DNA of 42,614 bases from Bacteroidales bacterium (GCA_017464245.1 JAFUDV010000072.1:1-42614), one strand, 5' to 3'; counted from the first letter of the stretch, positions 7,717 to 17,037 are shown. The notes: generated by a model not told the origin, from the letters alone. Program-made: numbers and translations.

Positions 7717-9006
7717 TTAGTCTACAGGAATGTCCTTGTTCACGTTCTTGGAGCCGGCCACGGCGTAGTAGAGCAGGTAGGCCAGCATCGCGACGACGAG
7801 CCAGTAGCTGTTCATGTAGCCCACGCCCTTGGCGAGATACTCCTGGATGAGCGGCATGATGCCACCGCCGACCACGAGCATCATGAAGATGCCGGAAGCG
7901 GACTCGGTGTACTTGCCGAGGCCCTCGACGGCGAGGTTGAAGATGGCGCCCCACATGACGGAAGTGCAGAGACCGCAGAGCACGAGGAACAGGCAGCTCA
8001 GCGGGACGCGGAACATCGCGAAGCCGTCGGCGGCGCTGTAGCCGGGCATGTTGACGGTGACCGTCTTCGGGGTGAAGATGGCGGCAAGGACGAGGACGAT
8101 GGCGACGGCGCTCACGGCGGTCATCTGGGCACGGGTGGAAACCTTGCCGGAGATGAGGGTGGAAGAGAAACGGCCCACCATCATGAGCAGCCAGTACACG
8201 GCCGCGATGGCACCGCCGATGGCGGCACCGTTCAGGGCGATGCCGGCGCCCTTTTCGGTCGCGTCGGACAGGAAGAAGTTCACCTGGGCCGGGATGCCGA
8301 TCTCGATGCCCACATACATGAAGATCGCGACGGCGCCGAGAACGAAATGACGGAAATTCCAGGCGCTGTGTTCATAGACGGTGGTCTTGCGCTCCTGCGC
8401 CGGCTCCGGGATCTTCACCAGGGAGATGATGACGAAGGCGATCGCGAACACGGCCATGGCGATGAACAGCAGCGGAGCCACGTCGGACATCGCGGTCTTG
8501 TCGGTGACGGTGCCGATGAGCACACCCACCAGCAGCGGGGTCAGGGTGCCGGTCAGGGAGTTCAGGGTGCCGCCGATCTGGATGTACTGGTTGCCCTTGT
8601 TGCCGCCGCCGCCGAGGAGGTTCAGCATCGGGTTCACGACGGTGTTGAGCATGCACACGCAGAAGCCGCAGACGAAGGCGCCGAGCAGGTACACGTAGAT
8701 GGCGCTGCCGCCCAGGAAGGAACGGCTGGAGAGCCACTGGATGACGATGCCCACGAAGCCGGTCGCCAGGGCGATGAGGGTGGTCTTCTTGTAGCCCACC
8801 TTGAGGAGCATCTTGCCGGCCGGAATGCCCATGAACAGGTAGGCGGCGAAGTTCATCATGTTGCCCATCATGCCGGCCCAGCTGTACTGGCCCTTCCAGA
8901 TGTTGCCGAACGGGGCCGCCATGTTGGTCACGAAGGAGATCATCGCGAAGATGAAGCACATCGTGATGATGGCCACCAGATTGGTGTTTTTCTTGGTTTC
9001 AGTCAT
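7717..9006 (-). CDS. MFS sugar permease, FucP/GluP-like
   Basis: A 429-residue inner-membrane protein with about 12 hydrophobic segments, of the major facilitator superfamily branch that includes fucose:proton and glucose/galactose permeases. Typical stretches are FVTNMAAPFGNIWK near the start, VVNPMLNLLGGGGNKGNQ and IQIGGTLNSLTGTLTPLL in the middle. It is the first gene of a two-gene operon with the ROK kinase and is divergent from a secreted aldose 1-epimerase, which supports transport of glucose, galactose or a related hexose. The exact substrate is not readable from the sequence. Confidence 0.83.
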   Translation of the reverse strand: MTETKKNTNLVAIITMCFIFAMISFVTNMAAPFGNIWKGQYSWAGMMGNMMNFAAYLFMGIPAGKMLLKVGYKKTTLIALATGFVGIVIQWLSSRSFLGGSAIYVYLLGAFVCGFCVCMLNTVVNPMLNLLGGGGNKGNQYIQIGGTLNSLTGTLTPLLVGVLIGTVTDKTAMSDVAPLLFIAMAVFAIAFVIISLVKIPEPAQERKTTVYEHSAWNFRHFVLGAVAIFMYVGIEIGIPAQVNFFLSDATEKGAGIALNGAAIGGAIAAVYWLLMMVGRFSSTLISGKVSTRAQMTAVSAVAIVLVLAAIFTPKTVTVNMPGYSAADGFAMFRVPLSCLFLVLCGLCTSVMWGAIFNLAVEGLGKYTESASGIFMMLVVGGGIMPLIQEYLAKGVGYMNSYWLVVAMLAYLLYYAVAGSKNVNKDIPVD

Positions 9007-9060
9007 GTCGTTAATTTGTTTATTTGGTAAAAATTTTTGCTGTCAACCCCAAAAATCTCT

Positions 9061-9068
9061 CAAATATA
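9061..9068 (-). promoter_or_regulatory. -7 box for the MFS-ROK operon
   Basis: On the minus strand this reads TATATTTG, a full match to TAnnTTTG, and would start transcription about 50 nt before the permease ATG. No convincing -33 box is visible at the right distance. Confidence 0.45.
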
Positions 9069-9080
9069 GAAAAAAATTCC

Positions 9081-9088
9081 CAACTTTG
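9081..9088 (+). promoter_or_regulatory. -7 box for the aldose 1-epimerase
   Basis: CAACTTTG fits TAnnTTTG except at the first base and lies 33 bp before the ATG at 9122. The box of the divergent operon is only 12 bp away, so one regulator could control both directions. No clear -33 element is visible. Confidence 0.35.
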
Positions 9089-9121
9089 TATAAACTGATG
9101 CCAACACAAAAGAACCCACAT

Positions 9122-10264
9122 ATGAAAAAGATTCTCATTTCCCTCGGCGCAGCCCTCGCCATCCTCGGCTGCAGCCCCAAGGAGCAGGTGGTCCTCACCG
9201 CCTCCGGCCTGAACCCCGCCGACTTCGTGAACCAATACAACGGCGCCGCCACGGCCCTCTACACCCTCACGAACGAAAGCGGCATGGAAGTGTGCATCAC
9301 CAACTTCGGCGGCCGCATCGTCTCCATCCTGGTCCCGGACAAGGACGGCAGGATGCAGGACGTCGTCCTGGGCTTCGACAAGGTCTCCGACTACTTCCCG
9401 GAGAACAACCAGTCGGACTTCGGCGCCTCCATCGGCCGGTACGCGAACCGCATCAACCAGGGCAGGATCACCCTGGACGGTGTGGAGTACCAGCTTCCGC
9501 AGAACAACTTCGGGCACTGCCTCCACGGCGGTCCCACCGGCTGGCAGTACCAGGTGTACGAGTGCGTCGAGGCCGACGCCTCCCACGTGAAGCTCCTTCG
9601 CGTCTCCCCCGACGGTGACAACAACTTCCCGGGCGAAGTGAAGGCCTATGTGACCTACACCCTCACCGCGGACAACAGGATCGACATCGCCTACGAGGCC
9701 ACGACCACGGCCCCGACCGTCATCAACATGACGAACCACTCCTACTTCAACCTCGCCGGCGATCCGGCCGGACACAGCATCGTGGACGACCTCCTCTATG
9801 TGAACGCCGCGAACTACACCCCGGTGGACGACACCTACATGACCACGGGTGAGATCGTTCCGGTGGCCGGCACTCCTTTTGACTTCACCACGGCCCATCT
9901 GATCAGCGACGGCATCACCGCCGACAACGAGCAGATCCGCAACGGAAACGGCTACGACCACAACTGGGTCCTGGACACCGCGGGCGACGTCACGAAGGTC
10001 GCCGCCGAGCTGTACAGCCCGGTCTCCGGCATCGACCTGAAGGTCTATACCGACGAACCCGGCATCCAGGTGTACGCCGGCAACTTCCTGGACGGCACCG
10101 TCACCGGCAAGAAGGGCGTCGTCTACCAGCAGCGCCACGCCATCTGCCTGGAGACCCAGCACTATCCGGACTCCCCGAACAAGGCGGATTGGCCGTCGGT
10201 GGTCCTCCGCCCGGGCGAGACCTACCGCAGCCGCTGCATCTTCGCTTTCAGCGTGAAGGACTAG
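9122..10264 (+). CDS. galM: Aldose 1-epimerase (mutarotase), lipoprotein
   Basis: A 380-residue aldose 1-epimerase, interconverting alpha and beta anomers of glucose, galactose or other aldoses. The mutarotase core is complete: ITNFGGRIVSILVPD, IGRYANRI, the catalytic-region histidine in NHSYFNLAG, YDHNWVLD, and ETQHYPDSPN with the C-terminal catalytic region. The start at 9122 gives a lipoprotein signal peptide (MKKILISLGAALAILGC, Cys17), so the enzyme is exported and lipid-anchored, probably facing the periplasm, where it would feed the correct anomer to a permease. It is divergent from the MFS-ROK operon. Its stop codon directly abuts that of the convergent regulator, with no bases between. 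Confidence 0.92.
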   Translation: MKKILISLGAALAILGCSPKEQVVLTASGLNPADFVNQYNGAATALYTLTNESGMEVCITNFGGRIVSILVPDKDGRMQDVVLGFDKVSDYFPENNQSDFGASIGRYANRINQGRITLDGVEYQLPQNNFGHCLHGGPTGWQYQVYECVEADASHVKLLRVSPDGDNNFPGEVKAYVTYTLTADNRIDIAYEATTTAPTVINMTNHSYFNLAGDPAGHSIVDDLLYVNAANYTPVDDTYMTTGEIVPVAGTPFDFTTAHLISDGITADNEQIRNGNGYDHNWVLDTAGDVTKVAAELYSPVSGIDLKVYTDEPGIQVYAGNFLDGTVTGKKGVVYQQRHAICLETQHYPDSPNKADWPSVVLRPGETYRSRCIFAFSVKD

Positions 10265-11890
10265 TTACTCGATCGCCTGAACGGCCTCTTCGAAAAGCTC
10301 GCGGTCTCCGCGGGCTTTGTTTTTGATCTTCGCCCGGTAGTTATAGACCGTGTTCGCGGAATAATGGAGCAGGGAGGCGATCCTGGAGGACTCCGTGATG
10401 CCCAGCTTGATCAGGGCGAAGACGCGGAGCTCCGGGGTGAGGATGTCGTCGCCCTTGGGGACGACCTGCTCGCCGTCGGAGAGGAGGGCGTTGAACTCTT
10501 CCACGAAGTCGGGATAGAGGTTGATGAAAGTCTTGTCGAACATCTCGTTGAACTCCCGGATGTCCTCCTCGATGGGCGGAAGGGCCTCGATTTCCTCGAT
10601 GAGGTACTTGTCATTGCCGCGGCGGATGTACTTGAGCACGTGGTTCTTGTACTGCCGGGTGGTGGAGATGTTCTCCGAGAGGCTCTGCAGGAACAGGGCG
10701 ATGTACTCCTGCCGGACCTTGTTGGACTCGTGCAGCTCGCCGTTCAGGGCCTGGAGCCGCTCGTTCACGTCCTGGAGCGTCTGGTTGCGGCGCTCCACGC
10801 GGGCCTTCTCCTCCTCCAGGGCCTTCCGCGTGCGGACGAGGACCCTTTGGCGGCGGGACAGGTAGTAGAGCAGGGCGGCCAGGGCCAGCAGGAGCAGGCC
10901 GGCGACGGCCATGAGCCCCCGCATCCGGCGGTTGTTCCGGGCCGCTTCGGCCGCGTAAGCCTGCTCGAGGGAGGGGAAGAACTGGGCGATCTGCCAGGGG
11001 CGGAGCTTGCCGCCGAAGAACAGGGCGTCGGGCATCCCGTGGTCCGCCACGTACTTGAAGGCCCGTTCGATGTCGCCTCTCTGGAACAGCCTTTCGGCCA
11101 GGTCGTTGAGGGAGGCGTAGTCCTTGTTCGCACACAGGACGTCGGCGATGGCGGACCGGGCCAGCCAGGCGATCTCCTCGTCGGGATCCTCCTGGTAGGT
11201 GGACACGAAGAACGCCGCGCGGGCGTACTGGCGCGAGTTCGGCTCGGTCACTTCCAGGGCTTTCAGGGCGTATTCGAGGGCCTTGCCCCGCTCCCGGTCG
11301 GATTCCGCCTGCGCCCGGTGCTGGTCGTACCATTCATAGGTGCCCTCCTCCAGGTACGGCATCAGGGAAATCCGGTACATGTCCCGTTTCTGCCAGTACT
11401 GGGCATTGTTGGAGGAATAGGCCGTCAGTTCGCCGTACAGGTAGTTGGAGGAATCGTAGAACAGGTACTCGAGTCCGGCCGGGATCTCCTCCAGGCGATA
11501 GGGGGAGAGGAGGTCCAGCGCATCCGAGTGGTAGCCCGCAAGGGCGTACTCCCGCGCGAGGAGGAAGTCCGTCTCCGCCTGCCGGTAGGCGTCCCCGAGC
11601 TGCCGGGCGATCTGCCGGTTGCGGGTGAGCTGGACGACGGTGGAGTCCAGGCTGTACGCCCCGAACTCCGAGGCGAGCTTCTTCCGGATCTCGTATTCCT
11701 GCTCAGGCGTGTTCTTCCCCTGCAGCATCTGGCGGAGCACGTCCGTCCGCTGCAGGAAATAGCCTTCGTAGGTGGAGGCGTTCTCCAGGGCGGCATCCAG
11801 CTCCCGCAGGAGCTGCTGCGTGGGCTCCTTCGCTGAAAGTATGGTCGACAGGCCCAGCAACAGGGCGATGGTCAATAGTTTCCGTGTCAT
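10265..11890 (-). CDS. Membrane-spanning regulator with periplasmic TPR-like domain and HTH, DUF6377-like
   Basis: A 541-residue protein with a signal peptide (about 1-20), a helical TPR-like periplasmic region (about 22-320), one transmembrane segment (324-344), a coiled coil (about 350-395), and a C-terminal helix-turn-helix of LuxR type (about 484-530, LTPELRVFALIKLG then SANTVYNYRAKIKNKAR). This matches the Bacteroidota DUF6377 family, often placed beside polysaccharide loci, and suggests a sensor that detects a glycan fragment in the periplasm and binds DNA in the cytoplasm. It lies directly downstream of the SusC/D/GH30 operon and is read separately. The ATG at 11890 is chosen because a -7 box at 11897-11904 excludes upstream starts. 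Confidence 0.75.
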   Translation of the reverse strand: MTRKLLTIALLLGLSTILSAKEPTQQLLRELDAALENASTYEGYFLQRTDVLRQMLQGKNTPEQEYEIRKKLASEFGAYSLDSTVVQLTRNRQIARQLGDAYRQAETDFLLAREYALAGYHSDALDLLSPYRLEEIPAGLEYLFYDSSNYLYGELTAYSSNNAQYWQKRDMYRISLMPYLEEGTYEWYDQHRAQAESDRERGKALEYALKALEVTEPNSRQYARAAFFVSTYQEDPDEEIAWLARSAIADVLCANKDYASLNDLAERLFQRGDIERAFKYVADHGMPDALFFGGKLRPWQIAQFFPSLEQAYAAEAARNNRRMRGLMAVAGLLLLALAALLYYLSRRQRVLVRTRKALEEEKARVERRNQTLQDVNERLQALNGELHESNKVRQEYIALFLQSLSENISTTRQYKNHVLKYIRRGNDKYLIEEIEALPPIEEDIREFNEMFDKTFINLYPDFVEEFNALLSDGEQVVPKGDDILTPELRVFALIKLGITESSRIASLLHYSANTVYNYRAKIKNKARGDRELFEEAVQAIE

Positions 11891-11896
11891 AGCATA

Positions 11897-11904
11897 CAAA
11901 GATA
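11897..11904 (-). promoter_or_regulatory. -7 box for the DUF6377-like regulator
   Basis: On the minus strand this reads TATCTTTG, a full match to TAnnTTTG, with a weak TTTC 18 bp upstream. It ends only 6 bp before the ATG at 11890, so the mRNA would be nearly leaderless. This fixes the start codon. Confidence 0.6.
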
Positions 11905-11946
11905 CGAAAAACCCGTGGAATGGAAATGCCTGGTTGCCATCCAATT

Positions 11947-11983
11947 ACAAAAAGTGCTTTAGGCAAAAAAACCTAAAGCACTT
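11947..11983 (-). terminator. Terminator of the SusC/D-GH30 operon
   Basis: A perfect 12-bp stem (AAGTGCTTTAGG, 11952-11963; CCTAAAGCACTT, 11972-11983) with an 8-nt loop. On the minus strand it is followed by TTTTTG. It lies 39 bp beyond the stop of the last operon gene and separates the operon from the regulator promoter. Confidence 0.87.
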
Positions 11984-12022
11984 CATGTATTCAATTGACA
12001 GAGAGTTGTTTACGATTAACGG

Positions 12023-14011
12023 CTACAGTTTCTCGAAGGTGATCTTCTCCTTGCCGGCGGTGATGGCGTTGCCGTCGATGGTGCAGCCGGTGAAGTCCAC
12101 GGTCATGCGGTAGGTGGCGCCTTCGTCGAGGGTGCCGACGAGGTTCATGTTGCCGTCGCCGCCCTGGCTCATGTGCTCGGCGGCGTTACCGTCGATGGTG
12201 ATTTCCTTGGAGCTCTCACCGCCCCAGCCGTCCTGGAAGAAGAACTTGAAGTTGGCGTAGTCGATCCGCCAGCGGCCGCCCACGGTGTCGTCCGTCTCGG
12301 CCACGGCCTTGCCGGTCATCTGGAAGACGCCGTCGGAGACCTGCGCGAGCTGGTAGCCACCGGCACCCGGCCAGCCCACCTGGGAGGTCATCTTCACGCC
12401 GGCGATGCCCCAACCCTGCACGTACAGGCCGCCCTCGGCGAGGTTCGCCCGGGCGCCGGCGCCGTTCACGCGGTACGCACGGCCCACCTTGCTCCCCTTG
12501 TCCAGGGTCACGACGTAGTCGCCGTCCACGGCGTTCCACTTGCCGCCGGCCACGAAGTCCGGATCAAACCACCAGGAAGCGAGGTCGTCGATGCCCTTCA
12601 CGGAGAGGGCGTCGCCCTTCTTCAAGGACACCTTGCCGGCGTACTCGTTGGCGCTCAGCATCTCGAGCTCGACCCCGTTCACGGAAATCTTGTCGGACTC
12701 GATCTCCTGCTGGCCCGTCTTCTCGACCTTGAGCACGGCCGCGGAAACGCCGCCGGTCAGGTCCAGTGTGAAGCGGTAGATGCCGCCCATCTCGATGGAC
12801 TGTCCCTCCAGGAGGTGGATGTTGCCGTCGGACTCGCCCGCATAGACGAGGTCGCCCAGGACGGAAGCATAGGAACCGCCGCCGAACTCGCCGCCCCAGC
12901 CCTTCTGGTGGAACAGCTTGACATTCAGGTTGTCACCGGTCTTGAGCGAGGTGCCGCCCACGAAGGTGATCTGGTGGATACCCGGCTCCACCTCGGCGAG
13001 GCAGAGGCCCAGGCCCGTATTCCAGGATGCGGAGAAGATGCCCGGCTTGCCGTAACCGTCGCCGATCAGCCACACGGCGCCGCCGTTGTCGAGCGTTGCG
13101 TACGCATCGGCGGAAACCATCTTCTCCACGAGGAAGAACTGGTTGCCCATCTGGATGGTGACCTTGTACAGGCCGTCCACCGCGTTGAACTTGAAGTCCT
13201 CGGTGAACCAGTCCGGATCCAGGGTGAAGTCGTCGAAACCGGGCGCATAGCCCTCGATGACCATGTCGTCGCCCTTGTGCAGGTTCACGACCGCGGCGTA
13301 GTTCTCCTTGTCGATCATCACGGCCTCGACGCCGTTCACGGTCAGTTTCACGAACGGAGCGGCCTCCCAGGTCTGGGTGTTGAAGGAAATCGTGTAGTTG
13401 CCCGCAACACCGTTGGAGAACGGAATGGGCGTAGCGGCACCGAGATCGACGCCCGTGGCACCGTAGCCGAAGGAGAACTTGCGGCCGGCGGCGTCGAAGG
13501 GAGCCGTCTCGATGAACGCATCCACGGAGGCGTCGAAGTCGCCGGTCACCGCATAGGTGAACTCGCCGGTCTTCTCCATCCGGTACTCGCCGCCCGTGAC
13601 GGGCTTGAGCAGGAGGTATTCGAAGTCCGGGCGGGAAACCCGCACGTCCTTCTCCTCGGTCGTGACGCCGAACTGGATGTTCTGCGAGGTGAATACGGCC
13701 GTGGCGACGCCGTCGGGAATGTCCTTGTAGAACGGGACGAGGAGACGCCCCTCGTAGGTGCCGTTCGCCTTGGTACGGATCGTGGTGTCCGCCACGACCG
13801 TATCGTCGAACTTGAGCTGGACCTTGAGCGTGGACAGGGCAATTTCGTCCTGCAGGCCCACGGAGAAGGTGAAATCGGAGCCCATCAGGGCGGCCGCATC
13901 GCAGGTGATCGTCTGCGCCGGACCCTTGTCCGTCGTCAGGAACTCAGGCTCCTTCTGCTGGCAGGCCATGAGCGCAAGGCCCGCCAAAGTCATATAAAGA
14001 TACTTTTTCAT
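12023..14011 (-). CDS. SusE/F-like surface glycan-binding lipoprotein with duplicated module
   Basis: A 662-residue lipoprotein (lipobox LMAC, Cys17), last gene of the SusC/D operon, 4 bp after the GH30 gene. It shows no catalytic motif. After an N-terminal region (about 20-215) two similar modules of about 200 residues follow, near 222-430 and 443-645. Both open with a VNGVE strand, then KGD, a tryptophan-rich DPDW/DPDF segment, and the shared NAVDG, and both hold a GWGGE motif. The tryptophans and position suggest a surface glycan-binding protein that holds the polymer for GH30 and SusC/D. The family resembles SusE/SusF or DUF5121-type binding proteins; the ligand is inferred from the GH30 neighbour. 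Confidence 0.75.
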   Translation of the reverse strand: MKKYLYMTLAGLALMACQQKEPEFLTTDKGPAQTITCDAAALMGSDFTFSVGLQDEIALSTLKVQLKFDDTVVADTTIRTKANGTYEGRLLVPFYKDIPDGVATAVFTSQNIQFGVTTEEKDVRVSRPDFEYLLLKPVTGGEYRMEKTGEFTYAVTGDFDASVDAFIETAPFDAAGRKFSFGYGATGVDLGAATPIPFSNGVAGNYTISFNTQTWEAAPFVKLTVNGVEAVMIDKENYAAVVNLHKGDDMVIEGYAPGFDDFTLDPDWFTEDFKFNAVDGLYKVTIQMGNQFFLVEKMVSADAYATLDNGGAVWLIGDGYGKPGIFSASWNTGLGLCLAEVEPGIHQITFVGGTSLKTGDNLNVKLFHQKGWGGEFGGGSYASVLGDLVYAGESDGNIHLLEGQSIEMGGIYRFTLDLTGGVSAAVLKVEKTGQQEIESDKISVNGVELEMLSANEYAGKVSLKKGDALSVKGIDDLASWWFDPDFVAGGKWNAVDGDYVVTLDKGSKVGRAYRVNGAGARANLAEGGLYVQGWGIAGVKMTSQVGWPGAGGYQLAQVSDGVFQMTGKAVAETDDTVGGRWRIDYANFKFFFQDGWGGESSKEITIDGNAAEHMSQGGDGNMNLVGTLDEGATYRMTVDFTGCTIDGNAITAGKEKITFEKL

Positions 14012-14015
14012 ACTG

Positions 14016-15515
14016 TCAGTCTTTCCAGGTTGCGGATACAACGGCCTGTGCAGGCACGGTGATGGAAACGGAATGCGCGTCCGTCGCGAACACGAACTGC
14101 TGCTCCGAGGAGCTCTCGTTCAGGAACAGGACGCCGTAGGACCGGTCCGGATTGCGGAAGGCCAGGTAGGTCACGCCGTTCGCGGTGTGTCCCTTGGTGC
14201 CGATGCGCACCGCGCCGGGCTTCACGGCCACGGAGGCGTGCACGATGTCATACCAGTGGGACTTCCGGTCCACGGACGCGTAGGAATAGGACGTGTGATT
14301 CACGGAAACGGCCCCGTAGCAGGTGCTGCATCCGCCCGGACGGAAGGGCTTGCCCTCGTCGTCCAGCATGAGGTTCCACAGCGTCACGCCCTTGCCGTAG
14401 CGGCGGAGCGTACCCAGCATGATCTCGCGGAAATCTTCCTGGAACTGGGCGCCGAAGCCCTTCCCGTAGTTCCAGGTGCCGATGGACGCCTCCGTGAACC
14501 AGATTCCCTTGTCCGGGGCGCTGGCGTGGATGTTGTCCAGCTCGGAGACGTTTCCGCCATAGTTATGCCAGGCCGATCCGGCCGCATACTTCGCCGCGTC
14601 GGCATCGGCATAGATGTTCAGCGGATAGTTCCGCTGGCCGGCCGCATTGTCATAGTTGTAGTTGTGGTCGAACAGCATGATCTGCGTCTTCAGGCCCGCC
14701 TTTTCGAAGGCCGGGCCCACGACCTTCAGGAAGTCGCGCTGGTCCTCCCAGGGCATGTACAGGGACATCGAGTTGCCGTGGTTCAGGGGCTCGTTCTGGA
14801 GCGTGACGCCCAGCACCTTGTACCCCCGCCTGCCCATCTCCTGCACCCACTTCACGAAATAGTCGGCATAGCCGGCGTAGTACTTCGGATTCAGGCGGCC
14901 GGAGGTCCAGCTGTTGAAGGCGTTGCCATTGCCGGCGACGTCCATCTTCATCCAGCGCGGGCAGCTCCACGGGGACCCGATGATCTGCACGTCGGGATTG
15001 ATCCGGTAGATCTCGTCCAGGACCGGGAACAGGTACCGGTTCTCGCTGTCATGGACGGCGAAGTTCGCCATCCCTTCCTTGTCGCACCAGGTGTACTCGT
15101 CCATGGAGAAGTCCGAGCCGCCGATGCACACGCGGATGAGGGAAGAGCCGGCGCCCTCGGTGGGGCTGAACAGTTCCTTCAGGAGCTTCGTCCGGTCTTC
15201 CGCACTCATTTTCAGAAGGTTGTAGCAGGAGGCCTGCGTCACGGCGAGGCCAAATCCGTCCACCGTCTGGAAGGTCTCATCCGTGAAACGGACCACATTC
15301 GGGGACATCGTGGAGGGCTTGCCGAAGGCGACGCCCGTCCGGGCGAAATCCCGGGACTTGTCGAAGGTCGTCGTCCACAGCGTCGCGTCGAAGACCTCAG
15401 GTCCGGGCTCCGGCGTCGGTTCGGGCTGCGGCTTCACCGGGTCCTCCTTGCCCCCGCAGGCGCAGGAGCACAGGGCGAACAGGGCGACGACCGTATAGAG
15501 GGAAAACTTCTTCAT
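14016..15515 (-). CDS. GH30 family glycoside hydrolase lipoprotein, probable endo-beta-1,6-glucanase
   Basis: A 499-residue GH30 hydrolase. It has an export signal with three cysteines (16, 18, 20), a Pro/Glu-rich linker (about 27-39), then the barrel. The acid/base is Glu242 in TLQNEP and the nucleophile Glu342 in WFTEAS, both typical of GH30; DGFGLAVTQAS and SPWSCPRWMK are further family motifs. The C-terminal strands form the usual side domain. Retaining cleavage of beta-linked glucan is expected. Comparable Bacteroides loci (from memory BT3309-BT3314, with GH30 enzyme BT3312) act on beta-1,6-glucan, which is my best substrate guess. Glucocerebrosidase-like or xylanase activity occurs in other subfamilies. 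It starts 1 bp before the SusD stop codon region. Confidence 0.87.
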   Translation of the reverse strand: MKKFSLYTVVALFALCSCACGGKEDPVKPQPEPTPEPGPEVFDATLWTTTFDKSRDFARTGVAFGKPSTMSPNVVRFTDETFQTVDGFGLAVTQASCYNLLKMSAEDRTKLLKELFSPTEGAGSSLIRVCIGGSDFSMDEYTWCDKEGMANFAVHDSENRYLFPVLDEIYRINPDVQIIGSPWSCPRWMKMDVAGNGNAFNSWTSGRLNPKYYAGYADYFVKWVQEMGRRGYKVLGVTLQNEPLNHGNSMSLYMPWEDQRDFLKVVGPAFEKAGLKTQIMLFDHNYNYDNAAGQRNYPLNIYADADAAKYAAGSAWHNYGGNVSELDNIHASAPDKGIWFTEASIGTWNYGKGFGAQFQEDFREIMLGTLRRYGKGVTLWNLMLDDEGKPFRPGGCSTCYGAVSVNHTSYSYASVDRKSHWYDIVHASVAVKPGAVRIGTKGHTANGVTYLAFRNPDRSYGVLFLNESSSEQQFVFATDAHSVSITVPAQAVVSATWKD

Positions 15516-15516
15516 A

Positions 15517-17025
15517 TCAATAACCGGCATTCTGGGACATGTTCGGGTTGGCGTCGAGGGCCGTGGTCGGGACCGGCAGGAAAAGACGGGTCTCGGTCAG
15601 GGGCTTGCGCTGCTGCCAGTAGGAATCCTTCGCGTTCATGCTGTCATGCACGGCATAGATGCGGTCGTGACGGGCGAGGTCGAAGAAGCGGAAGCCTTCG
15701 AAGGCAAGCTCCAGGCGACGCTCCTTGAGGATTGCGTCGATGGCGGCGTCCTGGGAGGCCGGAACGGCGATACCGGCGAGGTGGGCGCGGGTGCGCACCC
15801 GGTTCACGTACTCCGTGGCACCGGCAAGGTCGCCCGTGCAGGCGAGGGCCTCGGCGTGCAGGAGGTAGATCTCCGCGAGGCGCATCACCAGGATGGAGGA
15901 GATGTTCGTCGGCATCTTGTGCATGAAGGCATAGCGCTCGGACGGATAGTAGTTGCTCCAGCCGCAGGAATCCCAGACGATGGACGCCTCGTAGCGGACG
16001 GTGTCACCCTCCTTCTCGAAGGCCTCGATGAGGTCCCTGGACGGGGTGGTCCACTTGGCCCAGGAGTAGCTGTCGTTCGGGCTGTAGGCGTTCCGGTGGT
16101 ACATCATGTACACCCAGTTGCCGCTGGCCTTGTTGGTCCACTGGACCTCGAAGATGGACTCCGGGGAGTTGCGGTAGGCGTCGTCGTCGGTGTAGCTCCA
16201 CAGGTTGCCGTACTCGGGCTCCAGGGAGAAGCCCATGCCCTCGAGCTCGGTGCAGTACTGGATGACCTTGTTCCAGTCGCGGATCGGCTTCTCCGCATAG
16301 ATGCGGGCGAGAAGGCCGATGGCGAAGGCGTCGGACATCAGCATCTTGTTGTCGGGGTTCACCTTGGGGGCGTACTGGGTGGCCCAGGTGAGATCCTCCA
16401 CGAGCTGTGCATACACGTCGTCCATGGGAACGCGGTCCGGATAGTAGAGGGGATAGACCTCCTCCACGTTCTCCACGGTGATGGTCGGGGGAATCTCGAG
16501 CACCATCGGGGCGTCGCCCCAGAGCTGGGTCAGGCGGAAGAAGCAGAACGCTCTCCAGATGAGGGCCTCGGCCTTCCACTGGTCGCGCTCGGCCGTGGAC
16601 ATGGAGCTGTCTTCGGCCTGGATGCGGTCCACGTTGCAGATGATCTGGTTCGCGTTGGAAACCTGGGTCTGGTACCAGTTCCAGTCACGGGTGATGTTCT
16701 TGTTGGAGCCGTCCTGCTTGTTGGCCTCGAGGGCCATGATCTCGGCGGTGTTGGTGCCGCAGTAGGCGTTGTCGGCACGGGTCTCGGAATAGACGAGCCA
16801 GTCTTCGAGGCCCATCTCCTGGATATCCTTTACCCAGCTGTTGTACAGGGAGTTGCGAAGGGCCTCCATGTCGGAGCGCTTCGTGTACTGGGAGGCGGTC
16901 TCGTCATCGTCGCCGGACGTTTCCACGTTCCCCTTGTTGAAGGAGGTCGGGGAATACAGGTCCAGGTCGCAGGCCGTCAGGGCAAAAATGGCGCAGAGGG
17001 CCAGGATGGTATTGATCTTTTTCAT
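15517..17025 (-). CDS. SusD-like glycan-binding lipoprotein
   Basis: A 502-residue SusD/RagB family lipoprotein (lipobox LTAC, Cys19) that caps the SusC barrel and captures oligosaccharides at the cell surface. It has the mostly helical, TPR-rich character of the family, with ALIWRAFCFFRLTQLWGDAP in the N-terminal half and the conserved C-terminal region LKERRLELAFEGFRFFDLAR. It starts 12 bp after the SusC stop and ends 1 bp before the GH30 start. Length is usual for the family. Confidence 0.95.
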   Translation of the reverse strand: MKKINTILALCAIFALTACDLDLYSPTSFNKGNVETSGDDDETASQYTKRSDMEALRNSLYNSWVKDIQEMGLEDWLVYSETRADNAYCGTNTAEIMALEANKQDGSNKNITRDWNWYQTQVSNANQIICNVDRIQAEDSSMSTAERDQWKAEALIWRAFCFFRLTQLWGDAPMVLEIPPTITVENVEEVYPLYYPDRVPMDDVYAQLVEDLTWATQYAPKVNPDNKMLMSDAFAIGLLARIYAEKPIRDWNKVIQYCTELEGMGFSLEPEYGNLWSYTDDDAYRNSPESIFEVQWTNKASGNWVYMMYHRNAYSPNDSYSWAKWTTPSRDLIEAFEKEGDTVRYEASIVWDSCGWSNYYPSERYAFMHKMPTNISSILVMRLAEIYLLHAEALACTGDLAGATEYVNRVRTRAHLAGIAVPASQDAAIDAILKERRLELAFEGFRFFDLARHDRIYAVHDSMNAKDSYWQQRKPLTETRLFLPVPTTALDANPNMSQNAGY

Positions 17026-17037
17026 TTCCTGCAGGGT

